Assembly: GCF_030271535.1 (NCBI RefSeq)
Contig: NZ_JASCXJ010000001.1
Coordinates: 186,001 to 250,000, forward strand
Source: Nocardiopsis sp. ATB16-24
Lineage (GTDB): Bacteria; Actinomycetota; Actinomycetes; Streptosporangiales; Streptosporangiaceae
Direction of reading: 5' to 3'
DNA: 64,000 nucleotides
Under the pieces are notes generated by a model. It was not told the origin of the DNA. It saw only the letters and a program-made list of their open reading frames with translations, and ran no database searches. Shown one piece after another: positions 63,197 to 64,000 of the stretch. Position 1 is the stretch's first letter. Every line of letters starts with the position of its first letter. The translations under genes were made by a program, and so were the position numbers.

Positions 63197-64000
63197 GGTC
63201 GACCTCTTCCAGCATGGAGTCAAAGGAGCGGCGTAACCGCAGGGCGTTGACCATGACGTCCTCGTCGTCCGTTCCCGAGACGAACACCAGGCCCAGCGCC
63301 TCGGAATCCAGTAGTGAGTGGGTCTCGGGGTAGGTCGTACCGGGGCGCGCGGGAACCTCTCCGGACAGTACGAAGTCCTGGTCGAGGATCTCGGTCGGGT
63401 TCGCGTCTTTCCGGACCGTCGCCGGCTTATCGAGGCTGAGGAACTCGATCGCTGCGTGAGCACCGAGCTGATAGCCGGTCGGTACGGAGTCCTCCAGCCC
63501 CGCCGCCGTGGCGACTTCCGCGTGAAGCTGCGAGGACCCGGTCAGCGTGTAGGTCTTGAGAGGATGTCCCGCCCCGTGGGGCCGGGCGCCCAGGTCGATC
63601 AGGCACGGACCGTCCTTGTCGAGGATGGCCTCCATGTGCACGGAGCCTTCGCGGTGGTCAAGCGCTTGGAGGACACCGAGTGCGTAGGCGGTGAGCGTGG
63701 CGGTCTCCGAGGACTCCCAGTCGAGCCAGCGCAGACGGTCGTAGACCATCGTGCCGTTCGAGGAGGGATGTTTGTCGTACGTACAGACCGCGACGACGCG
63801 GTGGTCCCCTGCGTGCGAAACGGTGTCGATGACGTATTCGCGGCCGTGGACGAACTCCTGGACGACCGCAGAGGGCTGTTCCCCGCCAAAGAACCCAGGG
63901 GCCGACACGATGGATTCGATCGCCTCCAGGCACTGCTCCACGGTGTCGACGATACACACGCCGACGCTGCCGGCTCCGACGTCGGGCTTGACCACGACGG
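63186..64000 (-). CDS. ATP-grasp ligase (partial, N-terminus outside)
   Basis: About 271 C-terminal residues, open at the window end. VVVKPDVGAGSVGV is the nucleotide-binding loop, EFVHGREYVIDTV and HMEAILDKDGPCLIDLGARPHGAGHP the metal and ATP sites typical of ATP-grasp amino-acid or dipeptide ligases (BacD-like group). A C-terminal domain of about 100 residues follows. Likely joins a carboxylate (amino acid) to an amine. Coupled to a flavin/2Fe-2S reductase; together they suggest a specialised metabolite. Substrates unknown. Confidence 0.85.
   Translation of the reverse strand, partial: VVVKPDVGAGSVGVCIVDTVEQCLEAIESIVSAPGFFGGEQPSAVVQEFVHGREYVIDTVSHAGDHRVVAVCTYDKHPSSNGTMVYDRLRWLDWESSETATLTAYALGVLQALDHREGSVHMEAILDKDGPCLIDLGARPHGAGHPLKTYTLTGSSQLHAEVATAAGLEDSVPTGYQLGAHAAIEFLSLDKPATVRKDANPTEILDQDFVLSGEVPARPGTTYPETHSLLDSEALGLVFVSGTDDEDVMVNALRLRRSFDSMLEEVDHAR

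Noticed and set aside
1-64000. CRISPR array, prophage, transposase gene or rRNA
   Set aside because: No regularly spaced repeats, phage structural genes, transposase motifs or rRNA segments were seen; only the MITE-like element is mobile in appearance.

Overview
The window is high-GC (roughly 70% by eye) actinobacterial chromosome. The gene set points to a spore-forming actinomycete of the Nocardiopsis type or a close relative: SsgA-like sporulation protein, conservon-type roadblock protein, F420 enzymes, a Streptomyces-like NsrR, leaderless promoters and many GTG/TTG starts. This assignment is inference from gene content and was not checked by any search. Almost all of the window is core-like; only the last 2 kb, beyond a tRNA cluster, looks accessory.

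Left part (1-19.7 kb). It holds the N-terminus of dnaE, then an NO-defence unit (hmp, a candidate NsrR operator, nsrR), a frameshifted 14-helix exporter and panB. A convergent F420 pair (luciferase-like oxidoreductase and NADPH:F420 reductase) follows. Next come map, three peptidases (M55, M20, S66), an acyl-CoA oxidase-like enzyme, a sugar-permease/GH1 beta-glucosidase pair and two tandem paralogous small membrane proteins.

Middle (19.7-39.4 kb). This is dominated by nucleoside salvage. One operon (bmp lipoprotein, ATPase, two permeases, cdd, deoA) imports nucleosides and starts their breakdown. A second block (PNP, phosphopentomutase-like mutase, two aldehyde dehydrogenases, deoC) carries the sugar on to glyceraldehyde-3-phosphate, acetaldehyde and acetate. 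A branched-chain 2-oxoacid dehydrogenase cluster (E1 alpha, E1 beta, a lipoyl-domain-only protein, divergent Lrp regulator, alpha/beta hydrolase) lies between the two. A 160-bp MITE-like element with perfect 12-bp terminal repeats and a CTAG duplication sits exactly at the stop codon of a catalytically incomplete aldehyde dehydrogenase.

Right part (39.4-61.1 kb). It carries acetoacetyl-CoA synthetase, a HAD hydrolase, a CsoR-type copper sensor with a candidate operator, and a type II NADH dehydrogenase. A TetR-controlled acyl-CoA carboxylase/acyl-CoA dehydrogenase operon follows; with the upstream acetoacetyl-CoA synthetase it fits leucine catabolism. Then come a 52-residue protein built from a tandem duplication, thrS with a leader hairpin, tRNA-Val, an ssgB-like gene, a pabC-like gene and an orphan roadblock gene.

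Right edge (61.2-64 kb). Four tRNA genes (two identical Gly-GCC, Cys-GCA, Val-GAC) end in a strong hairpin. After about 0.5 kb of non-coding DNA with an 11-bp inverted repeat, lower-GC DNA begins. It contains an overlapping pair, an ATP-grasp ligase (cut by the window end) and a flavin/2Fe-2S reductase. This looks like the edge of an unknown biosynthetic cluster and is the best candidate for something undescribed.
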